DNA of 64,000 nt, from positions 806,001 through 870,000 of the forward strand of contig NZ_JACXAC010000001.1 in the NCBI RefSeq assembly GCF_014699055.1. The letters are read 5' to 3'. A program made the position numbers and the translations under genes. The stretch comes from Hymenobacter armeniacus. Its GTDB lineage: Bacteria; Bacteroidota; Bacteroidia; Cytophagales; Hymenobacteraceae. Under the pieces are notes generated by a model. That model ran no database searches and was not told the DNA's origin. It was given only the letters and a program-made list of their open reading frames with translations. Positions 38,989 through 46,969 of the stretch are shown in pieces; the first letter of the stretch is position 1, and each line of letters starts with the position of its first letter.

Positions 38989-41295
38989 TTAGCGGCTGCC
39001 CACGGCCACGTCCTCCGTTGAAATGGCCCGGTCCTTCGGCCGCTTGTAGAAATACAGTATCAGCAGCGGGAGCAGGGTCAGCTCGGCCACCACGCCGAAC
39101 AGCAGCGTGAGGCCGATGAGCAGGCCCACGTAAAAAGTGCCGTCGAACTTGGAAAACAGCAGCGTGCTGAAGCCGCCCACCAGTATCAGCGACGTGGTGA
39201 TGACGGCTTTGCCGGCCAGCAAGTAGGTGCGGCGCACGGCCCGGAAGATGTCGGGCTCTTTGCCCAGCGTGAGGCGCAGCTTGCTGATGAAGTGAATGGT
39301 GTCATCGACGGCAATGCCGAAGGCAATGGTGAAAATGATGCTGGTGCTCACCTTCATGTTCACGCCGGCCAGGCCCATCACGCCGGCCACGATGATGATA
39401 GGCAGCAGGTTCGGAATGAGTACCACCACCGTCATGCGCAACGAGCGGAACAGAAACAGCACGATGAGCGTGACCATCAGCACGTCAATGGCCATGCCCT
39501 GAATCATGTTCAGGGTCAGGTTTTCGTTGTTTTTGTCGATGAGGTTGGACGAGCCCGTGAGGCGGGTGCGCAGCACCGTGCTGTCGACGGTGGCGCGCAG
39601 GTGCCGGCGCAGCGCGTCATTGAGCGCATCGGCCCGGATGCTGCCCACGTCGGACATGCGCCCGGTGAGGCGGCCGGCCGAGCCGTCGGGCAGGGCCAGG
39701 GCGCTGAACTCGGGCTTTTTGCGAAACTGTCGAAGCTTGCCGCGCAGCTGCTGCAGCTCCAGCGTATCGGCGGGCAGGCGGTAAGCCTCCAAGCCGCCGC
39801 CGTTGAGGGCCTTGCGCACCGATTTCACCAGCGTGACCGGCGAGGCCGCGAAACGCAGGCCGTAAGTTTCCTTAAGGTAGGCTTCGATGCGCTCGGTTTG
39901 CCGCAGCACGGCGAGGTCGTAGATGTCGCGGCCGGGCGCCGGCTTCAGCTCGAGCTCGAAAGGCCGCACGCCGGCAAACTGCCGGTCGAAAAAGGCGAAA
40001 TCCTGCCGCACGGGGTCACTTTTCGACAGGTCATCGAGCAGCGAGGAGTTGATGCGCACCCGCGTGCTCAGCCCAATGGCGGCGGCCAGCACCAGCCCGC
40101 TGAGCGTGAAAATGAGGCGGCGGCGCAGCAATACGGTGCGAAACAGGCGTCCCAGCACGCCGTCCCAGCTGTGGCCCTGGCGGCGCGGCTCGCGCAGCTG
40201 GGGCCGGCCCAGCAGCACCAGCATGGCCGGGAGCAGCGTGAAGCTGAGCACAAACGCCAAGATGACGGCAATGCCCGTGAACAGCCCGAAATTGTGAATG
40301 GGCTTGATGGTGCTGGTCATCAGCGTAAAAAAGCCCAGGCTGGTAGTGAGCGCCGACAGCCCCGACCCAAAGCCCGATTCCTTGATGGTGACGCGCAGGG
40401 CATCTTTCTTGCTGGCGCCGTAGCCCAGCTCGCTCACGTAGCGGCTGATGATGTGGATGGTGTCGCTCATGCCCACCACGAAAAGCATGAGCGGCAGCAG
40501 GGCCGTCATCAAATCGATGGTGACGCCGCTGGCGGCCATGATGCCCAGGCCCCACAAAATGGCCCCCAGTACCACCACCAGCGGCAGCACCACGCCCCAC
40601 CACGTTCGAAACGTGAGCCACAGCAGCCCCGTGACCAACAACACCGACAAGGACATAAACACCACCAGCTCCCATTTCAGCCTGTCCACAAACACGGATT
40701 GCGCCACGATGCGGCCCGCAAAGTGCACCCGCTCTTCGGGCAGGTGCAGCCGGGCCATGCCCGCGCGCAGGGCCGCAAAAAGCGAGTCGCCGGGCGGTTT
40801 TTCGAGGTCGGGCGTGAGCTGTAGCACCAGCGTCACGGCCCGGGCATCGGGGCTGAACACGTTGCCCACCAGGCCGGGCGTGCGGTAAATGAGGGTGGAG
40901 TCGTCGGCCCGGCGGGCAGGCTCGTCGGGGTGCAAGTAGGGCAGGTTAAACACGCCCAGGCCTTCCACCACGGTATTGGCCAGGGTGGTGGGGGAGGTGA
41001 CGCTGCGCACTGAGGCCTGGCGCCGGGCCAGTTGGGTGAGGGAGTCGACCTGCCGCAAAAAGCCCGGGTCGAACACGGTGCGGCCGGGGGGCGCTTCCAT
41101 GCCCAGCAGCAGGTAGTCGTTGTCGTTGCCGAAGCGCTGGGTGTAGCCCTGGTAGTAGTCCAGGTCGGGGTCGCCGGCGGGGTAGAAGTCGTTGAAATTG
41201 TAGTTGAAACGCAGCTGGGCGACGAAAAACCCGCTCAACACGGTGAGCAGGCCCAGCACGAGCAGGGTGAGGTGGGCGAGGCGACGAAGGGGCAT
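38989..41295 (-). CDS. RND-family exporter (MMPL/sterol-sensing type)
   Basis: A 768-residue inner-membrane transporter with about 12 helices in two halves. Each half has one helix, a large periplasmic loop and five helices. First-half markers are RLAHLTLLVLGLLTVLSGFFVA, FNDFYPAGDPDLDYYQGYTQRFG, LMLFVVGMSDTIHIISRYVSE and VTIKESGFGSGLSALTTSLGFFTL. Second-half markers are GMAIDVLMVTLIVLFLFRSLRM, IIFTIAFGIAVDDTIHFISKLRL and AVITTSLILVGGFSTLLFSKFDG. The Asp pairs in MSDTIH and VDDTIH are the expected proton-relay positions. Substrates of this MmpL-like subfamily in Bacteroidota are usually lipids or hopanoids; none is indicated here. Start ATG 41295. Confidence 0.9.
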   Translation of the reverse strand: MPLRRLAHLTLLVLGLLTVLSGFFVAQLRFNYNFNDFYPAGDPDLDYYQGYTQRFGNDNDYLLLGMEAPPGRTVFDPGFLRQVDSLTQLARRQASVRSVTSPTTLANTVVEGLGVFNLPYLHPDEPARRADDSTLIYRTPGLVGNVFSPDARAVTLVLQLTPDLEKPPGDSLFAALRAGMARLHLPEERVHFAGRIVAQSVFVDRLKWELVVFMSLSVLLVTGLLWLTFRTWWGVVLPLVVVLGAILWGLGIMAASGVTIDLMTALLPLMLFVVGMSDTIHIISRYVSELGYGASKKDALRVTIKESGFGSGLSALTTSLGFFTLMTSTIKPIHNFGLFTGIAVILAFVLSFTLLPAMLVLLGRPQLREPRRQGHSWDGVLGRLFRTVLLRRRLIFTLSGLVLAAAIGLSTRVRINSSLLDDLSKSDPVRQDFAFFDRQFAGVRPFELELKPAPGRDIYDLAVLRQTERIEAYLKETYGLRFAASPVTLVKSVRKALNGGGLEAYRLPADTLELQQLRGKLRQFRKKPEFSALALPDGSAGRLTGRMSDVGSIRADALNDALRRHLRATVDSTVLRTRLTGSSNLIDKNNENLTLNMIQGMAIDVLMVTLIVLFLFRSLRMTVVVLIPNLLPIIIVAGVMGLAGVNMKVSTSIIFTIAFGIAVDDTIHFISKLRLTLGKEPDIFRAVRRTYLLAGKAVITTSLILVGGFSTLLFSKFDGTFYVGLLIGLTLLFGVVAELTLLPLLILYFYKRPKDRAISTEDVAVGSR

Positions 41296-41591
41296 GGAAG
41301 GACGCGCGCAGGCGCGCAGGCCTGCATGTTTCAAATCAGCAACGCCGCCGCGGCTCTCGGAGCGGTTCGGGGCCGTGGGGTGGCGTAGCTATCAGCAACG
41401 CCCCGATTTCCGCAATTGTTTCGGCGGGCCGGCTGTTTCGGGCGGGGCGGCGAACCAGTCCGGGCAGGCAGCCGGCCGGGCCGTATTACTTTTTTAACAA
41501 GGACTTATAATTATAGCAGCAGAAGGTTTTTGTGCGTGAAAGCGGCGCGGCGGGGGCGCATCTTTGTGGTTGACTTTCCCACTCAGGATTA
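41296..41591. other. Intergenic region between exporter and ankyrin genes
   Basis: About 296 bases with no convincing gene. The left part is very GC-rich with short GCGCGC palindromes; the middle has an AT-rich patch near 41490-41520. A CATCTTTG element at 41559-41566, one base off TAnnTTTG, is a possible -7 site for the ankyrin gene. Confidence 0.45.
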
Positions 41592-42053
41592 ATGTATGCT
41601 ATGAAAAGAGGGTTATTCCTTGCTGCTGCTTTCTACTGCCTCCTAGCTTCGGCCCACGCCCAAACGCCCAGCCACGACTTGGCCAAAGCCATTCTGAAAA
41701 ACAACCCGGCCGCCGCCGAAACCCTGCTCAGCGCCGGGGCCAACCCCAACGCCGCCATCGAAGTAGTGCCCGGCTTCCCCACCACCTACCTCATCACGGC
41801 GGCTTCCAACAACAGCCTCGACTTGGTGAAGCTGCTGCTCAAGCACAAGGCCCAGGTAAACCAGGCCGACGCTTTTAAGGCCACTGCGCTGATGGCGGCC
41901 GCTGGCAAAGGCAACAAGGCCATGGTGGAGCTGCTGCTGGCCAGCGGCGCCGACGCCCGCGCCAAAGACGACGACGGCAAAGACGCTCTGGCAATGGCAC
42001 GGGAAAGCGGCAACGCCGAAGTGGTGGCCCTGCTGGAGCAAAAGCTGAAATAG
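41592..42053 (+). CDS. Secreted ankyrin-repeat protein
   Basis: A 153-residue protein with a signal peptide (KRGLFLAAAFYCLLASAHAQ) and about three ankyrin repeats: HDLAKAILKNNPAAAETLLSAGANPNAA, TTYLITAASNNSLDLVKLLLKHKAQVNQADA and TALMAAAGKGNKAMVELLLASGADARAKDDDGKDALAMARE. The repeats are canonical (T-A-L-M-A-A, V-x-L-L-L). It should act outside the cytoplasm as a protein-binding scaffold; secreted short ankyrin proteins such as AnkB-type factors protect periplasmic enzymes in other bacteria, but no partner gene is nearby. Start could be ATG 41592 or 41601. Confidence 0.85.
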   Translation: MYAMKRGLFLAAAFYCLLASAHAQTPSHDLAKAILKNNPAAAETLLSAGANPNAAIEVVPGFPTTYLITAASNNSLDLVKLLLKHKAQVNQADAFKATALMAAAGKGNKAMVELLLASGADARAKDDDGKDALAMARESGNAEVVALLEQKLK

Positions 42054-42141
42054 CCGGCCGCAAGTAGCGCCGCGCCGGCGTATATTAGGGCCTGAAACCA
42101 CCGCGTTTTTCTTTCCTCACCCCTTCAATTCAACGTTATCC

Positions 42142-42381
42142 ATGAAGAAGTCCCTGCTCGCCCTTGCCCTGTTTGCTTTCGCCGGTTCCACTGCTTTCGC
42201 GCACGACGGCCACGACAAAGACGGCAAAAAAGGCAAGAAAGCCGCCTGCACCACCGAAATGAAAGCCAGCTGCAGCAAAGACATGAAAGGCAGCATGGCC
42301 GGCGGCCATTCGTGCTGCATGAAAGGCGGCAAAACCGCTGCCGCGAAAACCGAAGCCAAAACGACGGTTGCCGCCAAATAG
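42142..42381 (+). CDS. Small secreted Cys/Lys/His-rich protein
   Basis: A 79-residue protein. Residues 1-20 are a signal peptide (KSLLALALFAFAGSTAFAH). The mature part is dominated by Lys with four Cys and several His and Met: HDGHDKDGKK, AACTTEMKASCSKDMKG and GHSCCMKGGK. The His-Asp and Cys-Cys-Met elements suggest metal binding (Cu, Zn or Ni), as in small periplasmic metal buffers, but I know no family for it. A terminator follows. Low-complexity sequence makes homology hard to judge. Confidence 0.65.
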   Translation: MKKSLLALALFAFAGSTAFAHDGHDKDGKKGKKAACTTEMKASCSKDMKGSMAGGHSCCMKGGKTAAAKTEAKTTVAAK

Positions 42382-42417
42382 CCTTCGCCCGCAGCCCAGA
42401 CCGCTGCCTAAGAAACC

Positions 42418-42448
42418 AAAAGCCGCTTCGGAAACGAGGCGGCTTTTT
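42418..42448 (+). terminator. Intrinsic terminator
   Basis: AAAAGCCGCTTCG pairs with CGAGGCGGCTTTT across a GAAA tetraloop, followed by a T-run, 36 bases after the small Cys-rich protein gene. It ends 52 bases before the next gene. Confidence 0.82.
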
Positions 42449-42500
42449 TAATGTCAATAAATTCTTATGTTTACCTAGTTTTCTACTCAAACCAAAATAT

Positions 42501-43604
42501 ATGGAGCTTATTGACCAACTAAGTAACCTGGCATCGCGAGTCCAGAAGCAACTTACACATATTCAAACGGAAGAGGCCACTAAAACCGCCTTAGTGATGC
42601 CGTTCATAAATGCCCTTGGCTATAATGTTTTCGACCCAACCGAAGTGGTTCCAGAGTTCATCTGTGACATTGGCACTAAAAAAGGTGAGAAAATTGATTA
42701 TGCCATAATGCGAGACGGTAAGCCCATTATTCTTATTGAATGCAAGCACGTTGGCGCTGAACTAAATATTAATCATGCCAGCCAATTGTTCAGGTATTTT
42801 CATGTCACAGAAGCCCGAATTGCTGTTCTGACAAATGGACTTGTATATCGTTTGTTTACAGATTTAGAGCAAGCCAATAAAATGGATGAACGTCCATTCT
42901 TAGAGTTTGACCTTGCCAATTTCACTGAAGGCGATGTAGCTGAGATTAAAAAACTCAGTAAAGCGGCATTTAATATTGAGGACATGCTTTTTGCTGCCTA
43001 CAACCTCAAATACATGCGGGCTTTCAAGAAGTATTTTGATGAACAATTCACTCAGCCCTCCGCTGATTTCATCAATTTTGTTTCAAAACAAGTGTATGAG
43101 GGCATTCTAACGCCTAAGCTGAAAGAGCAGTTTAGCATTTTAGTTCACCGCTCATTCCATCAGTTTCTCAATGATAAAATAGCCATGCGCCTGCGTTCGG
43201 CTATGATTGATACCAGTGGGCAAGGGCCTTTGGTAAACGATGTGCCTTCAGCGCCGCCGATTGAGTCTATGGGTGCTTTGGATGCTGAGGGCAAGGACAA
43301 AGACATCGAGACGACTGTTGAAGAAACCGAAGGCTTCATGATTGTGCGGGCCATCTTGCGAAAGACCGTTCCCGTGAACCGGATGGTAATGCGAGACGTG
43401 CAATCGTACTGCGGGATATTGCTGGATGACAATAATCGCAAACCGATATGCCGGTTACACTTTAATAGTGGCAAGAAATACGTCACCCTCTTCGACGTGG
43501 AAGGCGGCGAACGTGTCGATATAACTTCGCTGGATGATTTGTATGGTATGGCTTCTCGAATTCGAGCTGCCGTTCAGAAGCATGAAGCCAAGTTGGCCGT
43601 TTAG
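42501..43604 (+). CDS. Restriction-endonuclease-like protein with HsdR N-terminal domain
   Basis: A 367-residue protein whose first half is a type I restriction HsdR N-terminal-like (HSDR_N_2) nuclease domain: TKTALVMPFINALGYNVFDPTEVVPEF, EKIDYAIMRDGKPIILIECKHVG (Asp66, Glu80-x-Lys82) and FRYFHVTEARIAVLTNGLVYRLFTD. This is a PD-(D/E)XK core. The second half is helical then beta-rich (VQSYCGILLDDNNRKPICRLHFNSGKKYVTLFDV) and would give specificity or regulation. No helicase, methylase or specificity subunit is adjacent. Base composition is far more AT-rich than its neighbours, suggesting recent transfer. It is bounded by terminators on both sides. Known members are of uncertain function, often near restriction systems. 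Confidence 0.82.
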   Translation: MELIDQLSNLASRVQKQLTHIQTEEATKTALVMPFINALGYNVFDPTEVVPEFICDIGTKKGEKIDYAIMRDGKPIILIECKHVGAELNINHASQLFRYFHVTEARIAVLTNGLVYRLFTDLEQANKMDERPFLEFDLANFTEGDVAEIKKLSKAAFNIEDMLFAAYNLKYMRAFKKYFDEQFTQPSADFINFVSKQVYEGILTPKLKEQFSILVHRSFHQFLNDKIAMRLRSAMIDTSGQGPLVNDVPSAPPIESMGALDAEGKDKDIETTVEETEGFMIVRAILRKTVPVNRMVMRDVQSYCGILLDDNNRKPICRLHFNSGKKYVTLFDVEGGERVDITSLDDLYGMASRIRAAVQKHEAKLAV

Positions 43605-43607
43605 CCC

Positions 43608-43647
43608 ACGAAAGTTCTTCACACGAAACGAAAGTTCTTCACACGAA
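43608..43647. repeat. Tandem 20-bp direct repeat
   Basis: Two exact 20-base copies (43608-43627 and 43628-43647) lie between the stop of the nuclease-like gene and its terminator, at the edge of the low-GC segment. Confidence 0.85.
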
Positions 43648-43649
43648 AC

Positions 43650-43687
43650 CGAAAGCTGTCCACCTGGGCAGCTTTCGTTATTTTTGA
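43650..43687 (+). terminator. Intrinsic terminator
   Basis: CGAAAGCTG pairs with CAGCTTTCG across a 10-base loop, followed by a T-rich run. It closes the nuclease-like gene and lies 23 bases before thyA. Confidence 0.7.
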
Positions 43688-43709
43688 TGCTCGTGTTACA
43701 TCATCTTCC

Positions 43710-44504
43710 ATGCGCCAATACCAAGCCCTGCTCCGCCACATCCTCGACACCGGCACCGTGAAAACCGACCGCACCGGCACCGGCACCGTGTCCATCTTCG
43801 GGCCGCAGATGCGGTTCAATCTGGCCGAAGGCTTTCCGCTGGTGACGACCAAGAAGGTGCACCTGAAGAGCATCATCCACGAGCTGTTGTGGTTTCTCCA
43901 GGGCGACACCAACATTGCCTACCTCAAGGAGCACGGCGTGAAAATCTGGGACGAGTGGGCCGATGCCAACGGCGACCTCGGCCCCGTGTACGGCCACCAG
44001 TGGCGCTCCTGGCCCGACGGCCGCGGCGGCCACATCGACCAGATTGCGCAGATTATCCACCAGCTTCGCACGCAGCCCGACTCCCGCCGCATCCTCGTCT
44101 CGGCCTGGAACGTGGCCGAGCTGCCCGACATGAAGCTGCAGCCCTGCCACGCCCTCTTCCAGTTTTACGTGGCCGACGGCAAGCTTTCCTGCCAGCTCTA
44201 CCAGCGCTCGGCCGACGTGTTTCTGGGCGTGCCCTTCAACATTGCCAGCTACGCGCTGCTCACGCTCATGGTGGCGCAGGTGGTGGGCCTGCAGCCCGGC
44301 GAATTTATCTGGACGGGCGGCGACACGCATTTGTACTCCAACCACCTGGAGCAAGCCCGCCTGCAGCTGGAACGCGAGCCGCGGCCGCTGCCGCACATGC
44401 GCATCAACCCCGAAGTGAAGGACATTTTCGGCTTCCGCTACGAGGACTTTGAGCTGGTGAATTATGACCCTTGGCCGGCCATAAAGGCGCCGGTGGCCGT
44501 ATAA
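43710..44504 (+). CDS. thyA: Thymidylate synthase
   Basis: ThyA methylates dUMP to dTMP with methylene-tetrahydrofolate. The 264-residue length equals the E. coli enzyme. Signatures are [65 protein letters not shown] with nucleophile Cys146, [24 protein letters not shown] and [16 protein letters not shown] stretch starting [19 protein letters not shown] ends the protein as in the family. No dihydrofolate reductase gene is next to it. Confidence 0.98.
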   Translation: MRQYQALLRHILDTGTVKTDRTGTGTVSIFGPQMRFNLAEGFPLVTTKKVHLKSIIHELLWFLQGDTNIAYLKEHGVKIWDEWADANGDLGPVYGHQWRSWPDGRGGHIDQIAQIIHQLRTQPDSRRILVSAWNVAELPDMKLQPCHALFQFYVADGKLSCQLYQRSADVFLGVPFNIASYALLTLMVAQVVGLQPGEFIWTGGDTHLYSNHLEQARLQLEREPRPLPHMRINPEVKDIFGFRYEDFELVNYDPWPAIKAPVAV

Positions 44505-44564
44505 TGCCACGGGCCCGCGCTACCCAAAGGCTCGGCGGCCAAGCCTCGATATTGCGAAGAGTAG

Positions 44565-45179
44565 ATGAAGCGCTGGGTTTCTGGTCTTATGGTGTTGGCG
44601 ATGGTCATGGGGCTGGCCCGAGCGGCCAGCGCGCAAAAGGGCGGCCGCGCGCTGCCCCGGGCCAACACGGCCCTGCGCACGCAGCCTGTGCCGGCGCCGG
44701 CAGGCTCGCTGCCTTTGCTGCCCCGCTTCTGGCACCTGGCCGATTCGGCTGAACGGACAGACGCGGCGGAGATTTTTCAGCAGTTCCTCCGGCAGTTTAT
44801 TCAGTATCCGGTCCTTGCCCTCAAGGCGGGGGTGGGTGGGGTCATTTACGCCATGCTCACGGTGCTGCCTGACGGGCGCGTGAGCAGTATTTCCGTTACC
44901 CGGCGCGCCTTGACCTCAGGCGCGCCGCCCATCAAAGCCGTGCTGGCGCTCGACGCGGAACTGCTGCGGGTGGCTTGGCAGCTGCGGTTTAAGCCCATGC
45001 TCGTGCGCCCCGATAGCGCGGCCAGCGCGGCTGCTGTCGATGTGACCGACGTGCCGGAGCGAAGTGACAATGCAAACGAGACGGAAAGCGACGACAGCAT
45101 CGACGTGACGGAAGCCCCCGCCGCCACTTCGATACCGGCAGATACCGTTACCATCCATTTTCAGTTTGCGCCGCAGTAA
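44565..45179 (+). CDS. Exported protein with TonB C-terminal-like domain
   Basis: A 204-residue protein with a signal peptide (LMVLAMVMGLARAASAQ) and, after a Pro/Arg-rich linker, a TonB C-terminal-like fold: QFIQYPVLALKAGVGGVIYAMLTVLPDGRVSSISVTRR and LLRVAWQLRFKPMLVRP. The Y-P-x-x-A, G-x-x-Y and D-G-R-V pattern and the spacing to the last helix match TonB_C. It has no N-terminal membrane helix of TonB and no receptor is adjacent, so it may be a periplasmic partner rather than an energy transducer. The tail is acidic and Thr/Val-rich. A second group of TonB_C proteins lies at 52.4-56.2 kb. Confidence 0.7.
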   Translation: MKRWVSGLMVLAMVMGLARAASAQKGGRALPRANTALRTQPVPAPAGSLPLLPRFWHLADSAERTDAAEIFQQFLRQFIQYPVLALKAGVGGVIYAMLTVLPDGRVSSISVTRRALTSGAPPIKAVLALDAELLRVAWQLRFKPMLVRPDSAASAAAVDVTDVPERSDNANETESDDSIDVTEAPAATSIPADTVTIHFQFAPQ

Positions 45180-45265
45180 GGCCGGGAGTGTGGGAGCCGA
45201 GCATTCCTTCATCGGCCTATCCCTGAAGACCGTAGGCTGCCAATGAGGCTGCAAGTGGGTTGACT

Positions 45266-46066
45266 TTACAAACGGTCCGAGTGCAAAAACGTCAGGTTAG
45301 GCGGAGCAAAGACTGCTTGGCCAATGGCCAGCACCGCTCGCACCGAGGCCACATTTGCCGTGAATGCGGCTTCCGCGGCCAGCAGCTCGGCGGGTTTGAA
45401 TAGACCCTCGCGGCACTCCACGCCCGCCGCCCGCGCGGCCCGCAGCACCTGCGCCCGGCGCACGCCCGCCACGCAGCCCGTTTCGAGCGCGGGCGTAAAC
45501 AGCACCCCGTTTTTCAGCCAGAAAATGGCCGCGGCGCCCGCCTCGGCCACGTGCCCGGCGGAATCGCACAGAATGATTTCGTCGAGCCCGCGCTGCTGCC
45601 GCTCGTGGGCGGCGCGCACGTAGAGCCACGCCTGCGGGCCTTTACAAAAACACAGTGGGGAATAAACAGAGCAGGTTTCGAGCGCAAAATCGGCCTTGTC
45701 GATGGGCGTATCGGCGGGCACGAAAGCTTCGGCGGTGGCCAGCCATTCGGCCGCGTCGGTGGGCGGGGTGTAGCGGCCGCCGCCGGCACGCCACAGCTGC
45801 AGGCGCAGGCGGGCGGCGGGCAGCTGGCTGGCCTGGGCGAGGCCGGCCAGGGTCGTTTCCAGGGCTTCGGGCGTGGCCAGGGCGGCGGGTAGCGCGAGGT
45901 AGAGCGCGGCGGCGGCCTGCCGCATCCGGGCGTGGTGGCCGGCCGCCAGGCGCAGGCGGCCGTTGGCGAAAATCAGCGTTTCAAAGAACCCGTCGCCGAA
46001 AGCCAGGCCACGGTTGGGCAGGGGCAGGGCGGCGGCGGGCAGCAGTTCGTTGTTGAGCAAAAGCAT
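45266..46066 (-). CDS. Class IV aminotransferase
   Basis: A 266-residue PLP enzyme of fold type IV. Markers are LPNRGLAFGDGFFETLIFANGRLRLAAGHHARM at the N-terminus, CKGPQAWLYVRAAHERQQRGLDEIILCDSAGHVAEAGAAAIFWLKNGVLFTPALETGCVAGVRR, and ECREGLFKPAELLAAEAAFTANVASVRAVLAIG. The lysine of CKGPQAW is the likely PLP anchor. The short size and lack of branched-chain signatures fit aminodeoxychorismate lyase (PabC) or D-amino-acid aminotransferase as well as branched-chain enzymes; I cannot choose. No pab or ilv gene is nearby. Confidence 0.82.
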   Translation of the reverse strand: MLLLNNELLPAAALPLPNRGLAFGDGFFETLIFANGRLRLAAGHHARMRQAAAALYLALPAALATPEALETTLAGLAQASQLPAARLRLQLWRAGGGRYTPPTDAAEWLATAEAFVPADTPIDKADFALETCSVYSPLCFCKGPQAWLYVRAAHERQQRGLDEIILCDSAGHVAEAGAAAIFWLKNGVLFTPALETGCVAGVRRAQVLRAARAAGVECREGLFKPAELLAAEAAFTANVASVRAVLAIGQAVFAPPNLTFLHSDRL

Positions 46067-46075
46067 GGGCCAAAG

Positions 46076-46969
46076 CTAGCGCCGGACCACGCGGTAGGGC
46101 ACGCGTACTTGAAAGGTGGTGTCGCGGCCCCAAAGGCGTGCGCGAATCGTGCCGTGCCATTCGGCTGGTCCAGTATTAGCCGGGGCCGTAAAACCCACTA
46201 TTCCCGCGCCGTCGCTGTCGATAGGAATGGGCTGCTCATTGCAATACATGCGAATAGATGGGCTTAGAAGGCTTTTAATTAGCAGCAAGCGGGCGCAGTA
46301 CAAGGCGCCCGGTGCCACCTGGTTTGATTGGACCAAGGCCACTGCCACCACTTTCGCCCGCGGTTCCTGCCGCCCTACCTGCTGGGTGAGGTACTGAAGC
46401 GTGCGGGCCTCGGCCGCTAATAAGTCGTTTTCTACTTGAGCAAGCCCGGCCAAGGCCATTGCTGGGGAACCAGTAGAATGAGACGGTACGGCCAACCGAG
46501 TCGGGTCAACCGAATTGAGCCGGTGGAGGCTGTCGCCGTAAATTGCCAATTGCCGACGCAATACATCAAAGGCCGGTTGGTATGTATGACGCGGCTGTTC
46601 AATCCATGTCGTTTCGCCGGGCCGCACCTGAACCAAAGAATCGACGGAGCTAGCGGCACGTAGCACAGCCAGCCGCAACGCATGGATTTTGCGGAGCAGG
46701 GTGATGGTGCGCCAGCGCAGGGCTTCGGTGGCCGCGAGAATCGCGACCTCGTGGTTTTGGTATCGGTTTTTTTCAACGGCGTAACGCATAAATTTAACTG
46801 CGTAATCAGCGCGTTGCGCAGCCTCTGCGTTAGTTTCGTTCAGCTGCTGGCTCAGCAGCGTCAATTCCTGATTCAAGCATGCTTGTTGGGCATGCTGCCA
46901 ATAAAAGCTCAACCCCGTTGCTACTAACGCCAATACGCCAGCCAACAGAACGACAGCACGGCGAATCAT
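46076..46969 (-). CDS. Short GldM-like membrane-anchored protein (downstream copy)
   Basis: A 297-residue protein whose layout resembles the first half of GldM, the type IX secretion motor protein. One membrane helix (RRAVVLLAGVLALVATGLSFYW) is followed by about 180 helical residues (QELTLLSQQLNETNAEAAQRADYAVKFM, TITLLRKIHALRLAVLRAA) and then an Ig-like end, VAPGALYCARLLLIKS to WHGTIRARLWGRDTTFQVRVPYRVVRR. GldM-type P-G-x-x-Y-x-A and G-x-I elements are present. The later GldM domains that reach the outer membrane are missing. Its ATG overlaps the stop of the upstream paralogue by four bases (46966-46969). Confidence 0.6.
   Translation of the reverse strand: MIRRAVVLLAGVLALVATGLSFYWQHAQQACLNQELTLLSQQLNETNAEAAQRADYAVKFMRYAVEKNRYQNHEVAILAATEALRWRTITLLRKIHALRLAVLRAASSVDSLVQVRPGETTWIEQPRHTYQPAFDVLRRQLAIYGDSLHRLNSVDPTRLAVPSHSTGSPAMALAGLAQVENDLLAAEARTLQYLTQQVGRQEPRAKVVAVALVQSNQVAPGALYCARLLLIKSLLSPSIRMYCNEQPIPIDSDGAGIVGFTAPANTGPAEWHGTIRARLWGRDTTFQVRVPYRVVRR

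Noticed and set aside
39292..40824. A 510-codon plus-strand open frame opposite the RND exporter
   Set aside because: Arg/His/Gln-rich translation without domains; the exporter on the minus strand is complete.
43608..43647. The tandem 20-bp repeats as a CRISPR remnant
   Set aside because: Two directly adjacent units without spacers or cas genes; simple tandem duplication fits better.
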